Assembly (NCBI RefSeq): GCF_004028235.1
Contig: NZ_CP035037.1
Span: 2,294,001 to 2,358,000 of the forward strand
DNA from: Leucobacter muris
Lineage (GTDB): Bacteria; Actinomycetota; Actinomycetes; Actinomycetales; Microbacteriaceae
Direction of reading: 5' to 3'
DNA length: 64,000 nt
The translations under genes were made by a program, and so were the position numbers. Shown one piece after another: positions 38,286 to 49,512 of the stretch (position 1 is the stretch's first letter; every line of letters begins with the position of its first letter). The notes below the pieces were generated by a model that had not been told where the DNA came from, did no database searches, and saw only the letters and a program-made list of their open reading frames with translations.

Positions 38286-38900
38286 TCAGAACCCCCAGCC
38301 GAGAACGCCGGACGGCAGGGTGAGGCCGAGCAGCATGTCGAATGCGATGTAGGCGATCGAGCTCGCCGTCAGGCCGACGACGAGGTTGAAGACGGGGCGC
38401 CGCGACCCGAACGCCCACGCGACGCACCAGAAGAGCAGGGCCGCAGCGACGACCCAGCCGAGCACCGGCAGCAGCAGCGCGAAGCCGATGAACGAGGCGA
38501 CGATCCAGGCGAGCGACCCCCAGTCGACGCCCACGCGCTTCGCCCCGCCGTCGTCGAGCGCCGCGATCTCCTCGTCGGTGAGCAGCTCGATCTCGGCGGC
38601 CGAGCGCTCGAGCCCGGCGAAGGCCTCGGCGCGCTCGCGCAGGGCGCGTACGATCAGCAGCACCGCGAACAGATACAGGCCGCCCGCGATGATCGCCGGG
38701 AAGAACTGCGGCCCGGGGAAGACGACGCCCTCGGGCACGCGCATCGTGAGGATGCCGACGAGCAGGTAGGTGGCGAAGGCGAGCAGGATCGCCGGCATGA
38801 TGAGCTGCTTGAGCAGCGCGGCGTCGGGATTCGCCCTGCCGAGCTCGAGCTCCTCTCCCACGACCGCCGAGACCGCGGTGGGGTTGTTCGAATGCGTCAT
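38286..38900 (-). CDS. tctB: tripartite tricarboxylate transporter small permease TctB
   Basis: A 204-residue protein with four to five membrane spans (LLKQLIMPAILLAFATYLLVG, FPAIIAGGLYLFAVLLIV, then two C-terminal helices). The ATG at 38900 overlaps the tctC stop by 4 bases; the longer frame upstream lies inside tctC. The next gene, tctA, starts one base after its stop, so the three are translationally linked. Confidence 0.88.
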   Translation of the reverse strand: MTHSNNPTAVSAVVGEELELGRANPDAALLKQLIMPAILLAFATYLLVGILTMRVPEGVVFPGPQFFPAIIAGGLYLFAVLLIVRALRERAEAFAGLERSAAEIELLTDEEIAALDDGGAKRVGVDWGSLAWIVASFIGFALLLPVLGWVVAAALLFWCVAWAFGSRRPVFNLVVGLTASSIAYIAFDMLLGLTLPSGVLGWGF

Positions 38901-39922
38901 TGGTCCATCTCCTCGTACAGCTGCGCGATGCGCTCGTGCTCCTCGACGAGGAACGCGTCGAGTTCGTCGCCCGTGAGCACCTTCTCGGTCCAGTGGTAGC
39001 GGGTCATCGCGTCGGCCCACTCGGGGGTGTCGAGCGTCTCGAGCACCAGTTCGACGAGCGCCTCGCGATCCTCACCGCTCAGCCCGGCGGGGGCCGAGAG
39101 GGAGCGCCAGTTAGTGAGGCTGATGTCGTAGCCCTGCTCGGCCGCGGTCGGGATGTCGATGCCGTCCACACGCTCCGGCGCCACGAGGGCGAGTGCGCGC
39201 AGCCGACCCGACTCGATCTGATCGATGTTGTCGGGGTAGCCGCCCGCCGCCGCCGAGACGGTGCCGTTGAGCATGGCCTGGATGGCCTCGCCGCCGCCGT
39301 CGGAGGGGATGTAGGTGACGTCGATCGGGTGGACGCCGGCGGCGAGCGCGAGGTCGGTGACGACGAGCTGGTCGAAGGAACCTCCGCCCGACCAGGGGAG
39401 GGCCTTCGGATCGTCGCGCCAGGCCTCGACCAGGTCGTCGAGGGTCTCGTACGGGGAGTCGGCGGGCACGACGATCACATCGTACTCCTCGACGATCGTG
39501 GCGAGCGGCGTCACGTCGTCGAGGGTCGCGGCCGAGTCGAACTGGATGGTCGCGGCGAGCAGGCCGGTGCCGCCGACGAGGATGTTGTTCGGCTGTCCCG
39601 AGAGCACCGAGAGGTTGCCGAGCGCGATCGTGCCGCCCGCGCCGGGCATGTTGACCACCTGCACATTGTTGACGATGCCGTTGGCCTTCATGCCCTGCTG
39701 CATCTCGCGGGCGACGCCGTCCCATCCGCCGCCCGCGGCGGCGGGCGCGATGATCGTCATCGAGTTGCGGATGTCGGATCCGAGCGCCGCCGAGCTGATC
39801 GAGCCGGACGAGGCGACGCCGATCGCGGCGACCGCGATCGCCCCTCCGATCAGCCGCGCGATCCACCCGGACCGTCTGCGCGAGGACGGTTGCCGTTCGG
39901 GCTCCGTCGATACTGCCGTCAT
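38897..39922 (-). CDS. tctC: tripartite tricarboxylate transporter substrate-binding protein TctC
   Basis: A 341-residue extracytoplasmic binding protein. The N-terminal basic region and hydrophobic helix (IARLIGGAIAVAAIGVASSG) act as signal or anchor. The Bug/TctC motifs MTIIAPAAAGGGWDGVARE and VVNMPGAGGTIALGNL bind the carboxylate ligand. A late DAMTRYHWTEKVLTGDEL is typical of the family end. AAGGAGTG precedes the ATG. It is transcribed away from the CitA-type sensor kinase. Confidence 0.9.
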   Translation of the reverse strand: MTAVSTEPERQPSSRRRSGWIARLIGGAIAVAAIGVASSGSISSAALGSDIRNSMTIIAPAAAGGGWDGVAREMQQGMKANGIVNNVQVVNMPGAGGTIALGNLSVLSGQPNNILVGGTGLLAATIQFDSAATLDDVTPLATIVEEYDVIVVPADSPYETLDDLVEAWRDDPKALPWSGGGSFDQLVVTDLALAAGVHPIDVTYIPSDGGGEAIQAMLNGTVSAAAGGYPDNIDQIESGRLRALALVAPERVDGIDIPTAAEQGYDISLTNWRSLSAPAGLSGEDREALVELVLETLDTPEWADAMTRYHWTEKVLTGDELDAFLVEEHERIAQLYEEMDQ

Positions 39923-40067
39923 TGTTCACTCCTTCGTGGCGACTCCGTTGTCTCTGACCGCGATTACTAGAATGTACAGAGAAGCAGGCCGGAGCACCCT
40001 CGCGGCAGGGGTTTGTGCTCTTTGATGCTCACGACTCGGCAGTGTGGCCGTGCGGAGGGGGGGAGCG

Positions 40068-41324
40068 GTGGCGATCCGGATCAGACCGCTCGCGATGCGC
40101 CTCGCGATCCTGCTGCTGCCGAGCCTCATCGTGCTGCTCTCGGTGGGCCTCACGACCTCGATCGCGATCTCCGTGCAGGAGCGCAGCGTGCGCACCGCGA
40201 CGGGCGAGCGGGTGCGGGAGGTGGCGACCACCCTGGCCGGGTTGAGCCAGGTGCGCGACGCGCTGCGGCCGACGGCGGGCGTGGGCAGCGCCGAGCTGCG
40301 CGCGCTCGCCGCAGCCGAGCTGCAGCCGCTCGCCGACGTCGTCGAGCACGCCGCGGGCGTCGACTACGTGGTGATCACCGATACCGAGGGCATCCGCGTC
40401 ACGCACCCCACCCCCGACGAGCGCGGCAGGAGGGTCTCCACCGACAACTCGGCGGTGCTCGCCGGTGAGGAGTTCCTCGGCACCGAGACCGGAACGCTCG
40501 GCCCCACGCTGCGCGCGAAGGTGCCGGTGCACGACGATGACGGCGGCGTGACCGGCACCCTCTCGGTCGGCATACTCGAGTCGCACATCTCGGCGGAGCG
40601 CGACGAGGCGCTCGGGCTGCTGCTGCCGTGGGCGCTCGGCGCGGTCGTGCTGGGCACGCTCGCGAGCTCGCTGCTCGCCGCGGCGCTCGAGCGCCGCTTC
40701 CGCCGCCTCGACGAGGCCGCGCGCGAGCACGAGCGCGTGAGCCGCACGGCGGCGGCGCTGCGGGAGCAGACGCACGAGTTCCACACGCGGCTGCACGTCA
40801 TCCACGGGCTCGTCTCGCACGGCGACACGCGGGAGGCGCTCGACTACATCGAGGGGGCCGCGCCCGTGCTGGCGGGCGGCACCGACGACGAGGTGCTGCC
40901 GGGGCAGCCGCTGCTGCGCGCCACGGCGGAGGCCCTGCGCGCCGAGCTCGGGGCCCTCGGGGCGCGCCTCGAGACCCAGATCGACGTGACCGACGAGATC
41001 GACCGCGACGCGCTGCTCGTGATCGCGAACCTGTGCCGCAACTCGGGCGAGGCGGGTGCGTCGCGGGTGCGCTGCGCGCTCGCGCAGCGCGGCGGCCGTC
41101 TGCTGGGCGCGGTGGAGGACGACGGGCCGGGCGTCGACTTCCGGGAGGCCGAGCGGATCTTCGGCCGGGGCTTCTCGTCGAAGCCGGACCCGGCGGGCGT
41201 CGGTCGCGGCGTGGGGCTCGATCTCGTGCGCCGCGCGGTCGTCGCCCGGGGCGGATCGATCGAGGTCGGCCGGTCGCGGTGGGGCGGGGCGCGCTTCTCG
41301 TTCGAGATGGAGATGGGGCGATGA
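40068..41324 (+). CDS. CitA/DcuS-type sensor histidine kinase
   Basis: A 418-residue membrane kinase. TM1 is at residues 8-30 and TM2 about 180-200, enclosing a periplasmic PAS-like sensor domain with VDYVVITDTEGIRVTHP, the citrate/dicarboxylate-sensing type. The cytoplasmic His is in QTHEFHTRLHVIHGLV. The ATPase boxes are NLCRNSGEAG, DDGPGVD and GRGVGLDLV. The GTG at 40068 follows GGAGGGGGGG; an in-frame GTG at 40044 has no RBS. It is divergent to tctCBA and probably senses the transported tricarboxylate. Confidence 0.9.
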   Translation: MAIRIRPLAMRLAILLLPSLIVLLSVGLTTSIAISVQERSVRTATGERVREVATTLAGLSQVRDALRPTAGVGSAELRALAAAELQPLADVVEHAAGVDYVVITDTEGIRVTHPTPDERGRRVSTDNSAVLAGEEFLGTETGTLGPTLRAKVPVHDDDGGVTGTLSVGILESHISAERDEALGLLLPWALGAVVLGTLASSLLAAALERRFRRLDEAAREHERVSRTAAALREQTHEFHTRLHVIHGLVSHGDTREALDYIEGAAPVLAGGTDDEVLPGQPLLRATAEALRAELGALGARLETQIDVTDEIDRDALLVIANLCRNSGEAGASRVRCALAQRGGRLLGAVEDDGPGVDFREAERIFGRGFSSKPDPAGVGRGVGLDLVRRAVVARGGSIEVGRSRWGGARFSFEMEMGR

Positions 41325-42100
41325 CCGACGAGACGATCCGCGTGCTGGTGGTGGACGACGACCCGGGGGCGCGGTCGCTGCACGGCCGCTTCGTATCGGG
41401 CACCCCGGGCTTCTCTCTGGCCGGCACCGCCGGCACCGGCGACGCCGCGGTGCTGCGGGGCCGCCGCGGCGGCATCGACCTGATCCTGCTGGACATGCGG
41501 CTGCCCGACATCAGCGGCGTCGAGGTGCTGCACCGGCTGCGCACGCTCGGCGTGCGCTCCCCCGACGTGCTCGTGATCAGCTCGTCCCGCGACCAGGTCA
41601 CCGTGCGGCAGGCACTCGCCGCCCACGTGGTCGGCTACCTCGTGAAGCCGTTCACGCAGGAGGCGCTGCGCGATCGGCTGCGCGTGTACCGCGCCGAGCG
41701 GCGGGCGCGAGAGCGGAACGAGCGGGATCGGCCCCTCGCCCAGGGGGAGATCGACCGGCTGCTCTCGACGGGCCGGATCCGCGTGCCAGGCACGGCGCCC
41801 CGCCCCGCCGCTCGCCCGTCGGCGCCCGCAGCGGAGCGGAGCGCCCCGCACCCGTCACGGCTGCCGAAGGGGCTCTCGGAGGTGACGCTCGCCCGCATCG
41901 TGGAGGCGCTCGACCCAATCGCACCCCTCTCGGCGGCCGAGCTCTCGGAGCGGTGCTCGGTGTCGCGGGCCACCGCGCGACGGTATCTCGATCACCTCGT
42001 CGCCGAGGGCGCCATCGACCTCGCGCACCGCTACGGCAGGCGCGGCAGACCCGAGGTGCTCTACCGCCTCGTGCCCTCGCCCGGCGCCGATCAGGAATGA
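41321..42100 (+). CDS. CitB/DctR-type response regulator
   Basis: A 259-residue regulator overlapping the kinase by ATGA. The receiver has the acidic pocket VVDDDPGA, the phospho-Asp in LILLDMRLPD and the Lys in YLVKPFTQ. A Pro/Ala-rich linker (residues about 150-190) leads to a C-terminal HTH (LSAAELSERCSVSRATARRYLDHL) as in CitB/DpiA. It is expected to activate the tctCBA promoter. Confidence 0.9.
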   Translation: MTDETIRVLVVDDDPGARSLHGRFVSGTPGFSLAGTAGTGDAAVLRGRRGGIDLILLDMRLPDISGVEVLHRLRTLGVRSPDVLVISSSRDQVTVRQALAAHVVGYLVKPFTQEALRDRLRVYRAERRARERNERDRPLAQGEIDRLLSTGRIRVPGTAPRPAARPSAPAAERSAPHPSRLPKGLSEVTLARIVEALDPIAPLSAAELSERCSVSRATARRYLDHLVAEGAIDLAHRYGRRGRPEVLYRLVPSPGADQE

Positions 42101-42138
42101 AGAAGCCCGATGTCCGAGGCGCGCGCTACCCTGTCCCC

Positions 42139-44504
<2,366 letters not shown>

Positions 44505-44508
<4 letters not shown>

Positions 44509-44528
44509 GAACGCGCCAGCGTTCTCAC
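44505..44528. terminator. 10-bp hairpin at the UvrA2-like stop codon
   Basis: GTGAGAACGC pairs perfectly with GCGTTCTCAC around GCCA. The stop codon lies inside the left arm. There is no T-run, so it may be a weak terminator. Confidence 0.5.
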
Positions 44529-44583
44529 AGCGGCTCGTGCCGCCCACGGCGGCAGCCCACGGAGCGCGGCGAGGGGTAGCCCG

Positions 44584-45585
44584 CTAGCTGTAGTTCCTCG
44601 TGAGGTTGTGAACACGATCTGACGGTGTGAGACCACCGATCCCGGTATGGGGTCGGTGATGATTGTAGTGATGCAGCCAAGCGTCGTATGTTGCGGCCCT
44701 GGCTGCATCACTCTCATACATGCCGGCGTACGCCCACTCTGCTGCGAGCGTGCGGTTGAAACGTTCGACTTTCCCGTTCGTCTGTGGCCGATACGGGCGC
44801 GTGCGATGATGCTTGACTCCGGGGCCGAGCGCGCTCGCGAACGCGTGGGATCGGTAACAAGACCCGTTGTCTGTCATGACAGCGGTCACCACGATTCCAG
44901 CCTGGGTGAAGAACTTACGCGCCCGATCCCAAAACGCTGCCGCGGTCTCTTTCTTTTCATCGTTCAGTATCTCGGAGTACGCCAATCGCGAGTAATCATC
45001 GACCGCGTGATGTAAGAACGCGTAGCCGCGCGAGGATGCTGCGCCAGTACGTGCCGCACGGTCACGAGCACTGCCCGCTTGACGATCTTGCGCGGATCCG
45101 CGTCCGTGCACACGCCATCCGCCCCCAGTGGGAATACGGCCGAGTTTCTTGATATCAACGTGCACGAGCTCTCCCGGGATCTGTTTCTCGTACCTCATGA
45201 TGCGAGGCTTCCTCACGGGAAGACCGGTCGCGCGGTCAAGATGGGCCAGATGCGGCATTCGATATCGGTTCAAGACCCGCTCGATCGTGGAACGCGGGAT
45301 ACCGAGGTGGTAACTAATGCGATGCGGCCCCCACTGACGGGTGAAACGCAGACTGATGATGCGATGCTCGCGTCGTTTCGAGAGGCGATTGGGTGAGGTG
45401 TGCGGGCGTGAGGAACGATCCTGGAGGGTGTCATCGGCCCGGTATCTCGCAGCCCATTTTGCAGCGGTCGCGGGTGACACTTGGAACCGTTCCGCGGCAC
45501 GGCGGATGGTCCATCCCTGATCGACAATCAATACTGCGAGACGTTGTCTGCCGATAGGGGTGAGGGGTGCGTTAGCGTGGGGCAT
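44584..45585 (-). CDS. IS481-family transposase
   Basis: A 333-residue DDE transposase. N-terminal HTH (GWTIRRAAERFQVSPATAAKWAARYR), then an rve core with HVDIKKLGRIP (first Asp), TDNGSCYRSHAF (second Asp) and the Glu in NGKVERFNRTL. It ends in HHYNHHRPHTGIGG. A basic, Gly-rich insertion lies between LGRIP and HHAVDDYS. The stop codon TAG (44586-44584) is outside the IS, in the CTAGC target duplication, so the element borrows its stop from the target. Confidence 0.92.
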   Translation of the reverse strand: MPHANAPLTPIGRQRLAVLIVDQGWTIRRAAERFQVSPATAAKWAARYRADDTLQDRSSRPHTSPNRLSKRREHRIISLRFTRQWGPHRISYHLGIPRSTIERVLNRYRMPHLAHLDRATGLPVRKPRIMRYEKQIPGELVHVDIKKLGRIPTGGGWRVHGRGSAQDRQAGSARDRAARTGAASSRGYAFLHHAVDDYSRLAYSEILNDEKKETAAAFWDRARKFFTQAGIVVTAVMTDNGSCYRSHAFASALGPGVKHHRTRPYRPQTNGKVERFNRTLAAEWAYAGMYESDAARAATYDAWLHHYNHHRPHTGIGGLTPSDRVHNLTRNYS

Positions 45586-45682
45586 GAAGACCTCCGGTTG
45601 AGGACGTGTGTGTGGTAACCCACATCCTGCCGGAGGTCTTCTTTAGTCTGCTACGCGTTCACAACGTCCCAAGGAACTACAC
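44589..45682 (-). mobile_element. IS481-family insertion sequence
   Basis: A 1094-bp element with imperfect inverted ends (TGTAGTTCCTCGTGAGGTTG on the left; reverse complement of CAACGTCCCAAGGAACTACA on the right). 5-bp CTAGC duplications flank it at 44584-44588 and 45683-45687. It is inserted exactly at the stop codon of the GGDEF gene, whose own TAG is kept in the right-hand duplication. The insertion is therefore nearly neutral. Confidence 0.88.
45586..45641 (-). promoter_or_regulatory. hairpin sequestering the transposase RBS
   Basis: GAAGACCTCCG (45586-45596) pairs perfectly with CGGAGGTCTTC (45631-45641). On the minus strand CGGAGG is the RBS 5 bases before the transposase ATG. A transcript entering from outside would fold and hide the RBS, whereas a transcript starting inside the loop would not. 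This is a known self-protection strategy of insertion sequences. Confidence 0.6.
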
Positions 45683-46708
45683 CTAGCGGTCGGCGGGTTC
45701 GCGGCGCGTGGCCTTGTCGCGGTACATCTCGCGGTCGGCGTTCGCCACCACGTGGGACAGCTTCTCGTCGGGTTGCCACTCGACGAGCCCCCACGACCAC
45801 GGGTGCGAGCTGTGCTTGTTGAGCCGTTCCATGACCCGCTGCCCGGTCTCGACGTCGGTGTCGGGCAGCACGAGCACGAACTCGTCGCCGCCGAGCCGGG
45901 CGATGACGTCGCTCTCGCGCAGCTGCGCGCGCCACTGGCCCGCGAGATCGCGCAGCACGTGGTCGCCGGCGCTGTGCCCGCGGGTGTCGTTGACCTGCTT
46001 GAAGCGGTCGAGGTCGATCATCGCGACGCTGGTCGGCCGCTCGGCGCGGGTGGCGCGCGCCCGTTCGGCGTAGGCGCGGTCGACGAGGCCCTGCCGGTTC
46101 AGCAGCCCGGTGAGGATGTCGACGTGCGTCTCGCGTTTGAAGCGTTTCTGGGCGTAGATGCCGGCTTCGAGGCAGAGCCAGACGAAGAGCAGGATCTTGA
46201 TCAGGTTTCTGCCGCCGTAGAAGACGTCGGTGCCCGTGTGCCCGAGCACCGCGGCGGTGAGCACCGCGATCAGCACGCCCGCCTCGATGATCCTCGCGGC
46301 GGCGGGGCGCAGGAAGATGCCGAGGTAGAGCGCGAGCACCGGCATCTGGATGACCGATCCGATGGTGTTGGTCGGCACGCGCAGCAGCGTGAAGTCGAGC
46401 ACCATCATCACGCCGTTGGCGGTGACGATCACGAGGGCGGGCCAGAACCCGAAGCGATCGCCGAGCACCAGGAACCCGAGGGCCGCGACGGCCGAGAGGA
46501 TCATGAGCGTGACGATGATCGGGTAACCGAGTCGCGGGCCGCCCTCGAGGAACAGATCGGAGCAGAGCAGCACCGTGAAGACGGCGCAGAGGGCGGCTGT
46601 CGCCACCGAGTACATCGTGCTGCGCTCGCGCACCCACGCGAGCAGGTCTTCCGCCCTGCTGATCGTACCCACCTCCACACCTTTGAGACACGTGTATAAC
46701 ATCTCCAT
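45683..46708 (-). CDS. membrane-bound GGDEF diguanylate cyclase
   Basis: A 341-residue protein with about five to six N-terminal spans (residues 30-165) and a GGDEF domain: RETHVDILTGLLNRQG at its start, active site RLGGDEFVLVLP, and I-site RESD five residues before it. It makes cyclic di-GMP from GTP and is probably product-inhibited. The end RREPADR and its stop TAG adjoin the IS481 insertion. The ATG at 46708 is the most upstream in-frame ATG with local support; no strong RBS is seen. Confidence 0.85.
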   Translation of the reverse strand: MEMLYTCLKGVEVGTISRAEDLLAWVRERSTMYSVATAALCAVFTVLLCSDLFLEGGPRLGYPIIVTLMILSAVAALGFLVLGDRFGFWPALVIVTANGVMMVLDFTLLRVPTNTIGSVIQMPVLALYLGIFLRPAAARIIEAGVLIAVLTAAVLGHTGTDVFYGGRNLIKILLFVWLCLEAGIYAQKRFKRETHVDILTGLLNRQGLVDRAYAERARATRAERPTSVAMIDLDRFKQVNDTRGHSAGDHVLRDLAGQWRAQLRESDVIARLGGDEFVLVLPDTDVETGQRVMERLNKHSSHPWSWGLVEWQPDEKLSHVVANADREMYRDKATRREPADR

Positions 46709-46892
46709 TCTAGGAGATGAACGCGTCTTTCGCTCGGCCGCGCATCGGGCGTCCGCGCGGATCGGGAGGGGCCGACGAAGCGGTGCGTCACCCGCGACTC
46801 TACCCGCTCTCCTCCGGCTCCGATACCTCGTATTCCGGGAACACTCGCGGGCGGGAGGCGCGGTCGCCGCCGGGCTCGGAGGCGCGCTCAGC

Positions 46893-46930
46893 GCGAGGGG
46901 CGCTCCCGAGCATTCGGGAGCGCCCCTCGC
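46893..46930. terminator. 17-bp perfect terminator downstream of the P1 peptidase gene
   Basis: GCGAGGGGCGCTCCCGA pairs perfectly with TCGGGAGCGCCCCTCGC around GCAT. It lies 23 bases past the peptidase stop and ends the long catabolic operon. The rest of 46709-46892 shows no supported gene. Confidence 0.85.
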
Positions 46931-46952
46931 CCGGGACACGGCGCCGACGGCT

Positions 46953-47993
46953 CTACTCGAGCTCGCTCGTGCCCGCCGCCGCGAGCCGCCGTCGCACCTC
47001 GTCGACCGGGATCTCGTGCCCGACGCGACCCTCGGGCCCGCGTCGGGTGGTCGCCCGCAGCACCGAGTTGATGAGCGCCTCCTCGACCGCGAGCATCGTG
47101 GCGTGGAAGAGCGGTGAGAGATCCTCATCGCGGGGCGCCGCGCCGCGCTCGGCGGTGGAGAACGAGATCGCGTAGTCGCCGCTGCCCTGGTCGAAGTCGG
47201 CCCCGACGCCGCGCATCGCGTAGACGGCCCGGCGGGCGACGCGGGCGAGCTGCCGCGAATCGAGCGGCGCGTCGGTCGCGACGACGATCATGCACGAGTT
47301 GCCGATGGTCTCGGCCGACGGCTCGGGCAGCATCTCGGCCGCCGGCATCGGCACGCCGGCGATCCGCAGCAGGCCCGTGAAGTTGCTCTGCACGATCGCG
47401 CCGACCGTGTACTCGGCGTCGGCCACGGGGGCGAGCCGCGACGACGTGCCGATGCCGCCCTTGAAGCCGAGCGCGGTGGTGCCGGTGCCCGCGCCGACGC
47501 AGCCTTCGGCGACGGGGCCGCCGGCGGCCGAGGCGAGCGCCTCGGCGACCTGCTCGGGCCCCACCGGGCGATCCCGGATCGCCGAGAGCGCGCCGTCGTT
47601 CGTCTCGCCGACGACCGGGTTGATCGTGGTCGTCTGCTCGTGGCCCGGTTGCGCGAGCAGCTGCGCCACGAGCGCGTCGGCCACCCGGAACGCCGAGAGC
47701 GTGCTCGTCAGCAGAACGGGGGTCTCGATCGCGCCGAGCTCCTGCAGCTGCGTGGCGCCCACGATCTTGCCGTAGCCGTTGCCCACGGCGAGCGCCGCGG
47801 GCAACGAGCGCCGCTCGGGTGTGAGCTGGTCGGGCACGATCGCGGTGACACCCGTGTTGTAGTGCCCGTCGGAGATCGTCGCGTGGCCCACGCGCACGCC
47901 GGGCACGTCGGTGATGGCGTTGATCGCCCCGCGGGCGTACTTGCCGGCGCCGATCCCGAGCTCGTCGAGCCGGGGTCTCTCCTGCGCGGTCAT
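46953..47993 (-). CDS. P1 family peptidase (DmpA/BapA beta-aminopeptidase type)
   Basis: A 346-residue Ntn-type hydrolase. The N-terminal region has NAITDVPGVRVGHATI. The self-cleavage site is in ETIGNSCMIVVATDAPLD, where cleavage before Ser would expose the nucleophile. NPVVGETNDGALSAI and GTTALGFKGGIGTSSR are typical family stretches. Members remove N-terminal D- or beta-amino acids from peptides and amides. The ATG at 47993 overlaps the racemase stop (ATGA). It is the last gene of the operon with racemase and amino-acid transporter. Confidence 0.88.
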   Translation of the reverse strand: MTAQERPRLDELGIGAGKYARGAINAITDVPGVRVGHATISDGHYNTGVTAIVPDQLTPERRSLPAALAVGNGYGKIVGATQLQELGAIETPVLLTSTLSAFRVADALVAQLLAQPGHEQTTTINPVVGETNDGALSAIRDRPVGPEQVAEALASAAGGPVAEGCVGAGTGTTALGFKGGIGTSSRLAPVADAEYTVGAIVQSNFTGLLRIAGVPMPAAEMLPEPSAETIGNSCMIVVATDAPLDSRQLARVARRAVYAMRGVGADFDQGSGDYAISFSTAERGAAPRDEDLSPLFHATMLAVEEALINSVLRATTRRGPEGRVGHEIPVDEVRRRLAAAGTSELE

Positions 47994-48751
47994 GCGCTCC
48001 ATCGTTCGGTCTCCTCGTCCTGTTCCCTGCCCGAGTGGCTCAGGGCCCACCGCACCACGGCCTGCGCGAGCACCTCGGTCGAGTCGACGACCGGCACCGC
48101 GAGCCCCACCGCCCCCGCGAGCGCGACCGGTATCTCGGTGCATCCCGCGATCACGACGCCGGCCCCGCGCTCGGCCAGGTCGGCCACCGCCGAGCACAGC
48201 GTCTGCGCCGCCGCCGCGCTCTCGGGGTCGCCCTTCACCTGCCGGATCGCCTCCATGACCCGCTCCTGCTGCTCGCCCGAGGGCGCGAGCAGGGGTTCGC
48301 CGCGCTGGGCGAAGGCCTGCTCGTAGAGTCTGGCCCGAATGGTGCCGTGGGTGGCGAGCAGGCCCGCCCGCCCGCCCGGGGCGAGCATCTCGAGCACCCG
48401 GTCCCGCGTCTCGAGCACCATGTCGAGCACGGGCACCTGGACGGCGGCGCGGATCTCGGGCAGGAAGGCGTGCGCGGTGTTGCAGGGCACGGCGATCACG
48501 GCGGCGCCCGAGCGCTCGAGCATGCGCGCGCCCGCCGCGAGCTGCGGGCCCGGGTGGGGGCCACTCCCGATGAGCGCCCCCGTGCGGTCCGGGATCGACG
48601 GGTCCGACCAGATGAGCGTGCGCGGGTGGTCCTGATCCCGCTGGGCCGGTGTGGCCTGCACGATCTTCGCGTAGAAGTCGGCCGTCGCGGCCGGCCCCAT
48701 GCCGCCCAGCACCCCGATCACCGCGCGCTGGTCGGCGCGCAGCTCGCTCAT
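47990..48751 (-). CDS. aspartate/glutamate racemase family protein
   Basis: A 253-residue cofactor-independent racemase. The two catalytic Cys sit in VPCNTAHAF (about residue 88) and AGCTEIPVAL (about 203). The N-terminus IGVLGGMGPAATADFYAKIV is the family hallmark. It overlaps the ABC ATPase upstream and the peptidase downstream by 4 bases each. In this setting it probably interconverts D- and L-acidic amino acids released by the peptidase or amidase. Confidence 0.9.
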   Translation of the reverse strand: MSELRADQRAVIGVLGGMGPAATADFYAKIVQATPAQRDQDHPRTLIWSDPSIPDRTGALIGSGPHPGPQLAAGARMLERSGAAVIAVPCNTAHAFLPEIRAAVQVPVLDMVLETRDRVLEMLAPGGRAGLLATHGTIRARLYEQAFAQRGEPLLAPSGEQQERVMEAIRQVKGDPESAAAAQTLCSAVADLAERGAGVVIAGCTEIPVALAGAVGLAVPVVDSTEVLAQAVVRWALSHSGREQDEETERWSA

Positions 48752-49512
48752 CGGACCAGATCCAGGAAGCCCCGGATCCGCTGCGAGTCGCTGCCGGAGA
48801 GCACGCTCTCGGGGGTGCCGTGCTCGAGCACCCTGCCCTCGTCGAAGAAGCTGAGCGTGTCGCCCACCTCCCGGGCGAAGCCGATCTCGTGCGTGACCAC
48901 GATCATCGTCATGCCGCCGTCGGCGAGCTGTCGCATGGTCTCGAGCACCTCGTCGACGAGCTCGGGGTCGAGCGCGCTCGTCGGCTCGTCGAAGAGGATG
49001 AGCTCGGGGTCCATCGCCAGCGCGCGGGCGATGGCGACGCGCTGCTGCTGTCCGCCCGAGAGCTGGTGCGGCTTCTTGTGCATGTGATCCGCGAGCCCCA
49101 CGCCGGTGAGCTCCTGCTCGGCGCGCGCGTGGGCGTCGGCCCTCGACATCCGCTTCACGTGGATCAGGCTCGCGGCCACGTTCTCGATCGCGTCGAAGTG
49201 GCCGTACAGGTTGAAGCGCTGGAACACCATGCCGATCCCGGACCGGAACTTCGCCAGCTGCGGGTCGGACCACTCGTGGTACTTGCCGCCGCGCAGCTCG
49301 TAGCCGACTTGCTCGCCCCGCACCACGAGGCTGCCGGAGTCGATCGTCTCCAGCGCGTTGATCGTGCGCAGGAAGGTCGATTTACCGGATCCCGAGGGTC
49401 CGATGATGCAGCTGACCTCGCCGGGCCGCACCTCGAAGTCGACGCCCCGCAGCACCTCGTTCTCGCCGAACGACTTGCGCACTCCGCGCGCATCCACCAA
49501 CAGCTCGCTCAT
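48748..49512 (-). CDS. polar amino acid ABC transporter ATP-binding protein (GlnQ-like)
   Basis: A 254-residue ATPase with Walker A GPSGSGKST, signature LSGGQQQR, Walker B LILFDEPTSALDPE and switch His in VVTHEIGFA. The whole reads as the polar-amino-acid PAAT subclass. It overlaps permease and racemase genes by 4 bases on either side and powers the permease at 49509-50474. Confidence 0.92.
   Translation of the reverse strand: MSELLVDARGVRKSFGENEVLRGVDFEVRPGEVSCIIGPSGSGKSTFLRTINALETIDSGSLVVRGEQVGYELRGGKYHEWSDPQLAKFRSGIGMVFQRFNLYGHFDAIENVAASLIHVKRMSRADAHARAEQELTGVGLADHMHKKPHQLSGGQQQRVAIARALAMDPELILFDEPTSALDPELVDEVLETMRQLADGGMTMIVVTHEIGFAREVGDTLSFFDEGRVLEHGTPESVLSGSDSQRIRGFLDLVR

Noticed and set aside
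36161..38323. 720-residue plus-strand frame opposite tctA and the CPBP gene
   Set aside because: Charged low-complexity antisense reading of genes with clear TctA and membrane signatures on the minus strand.
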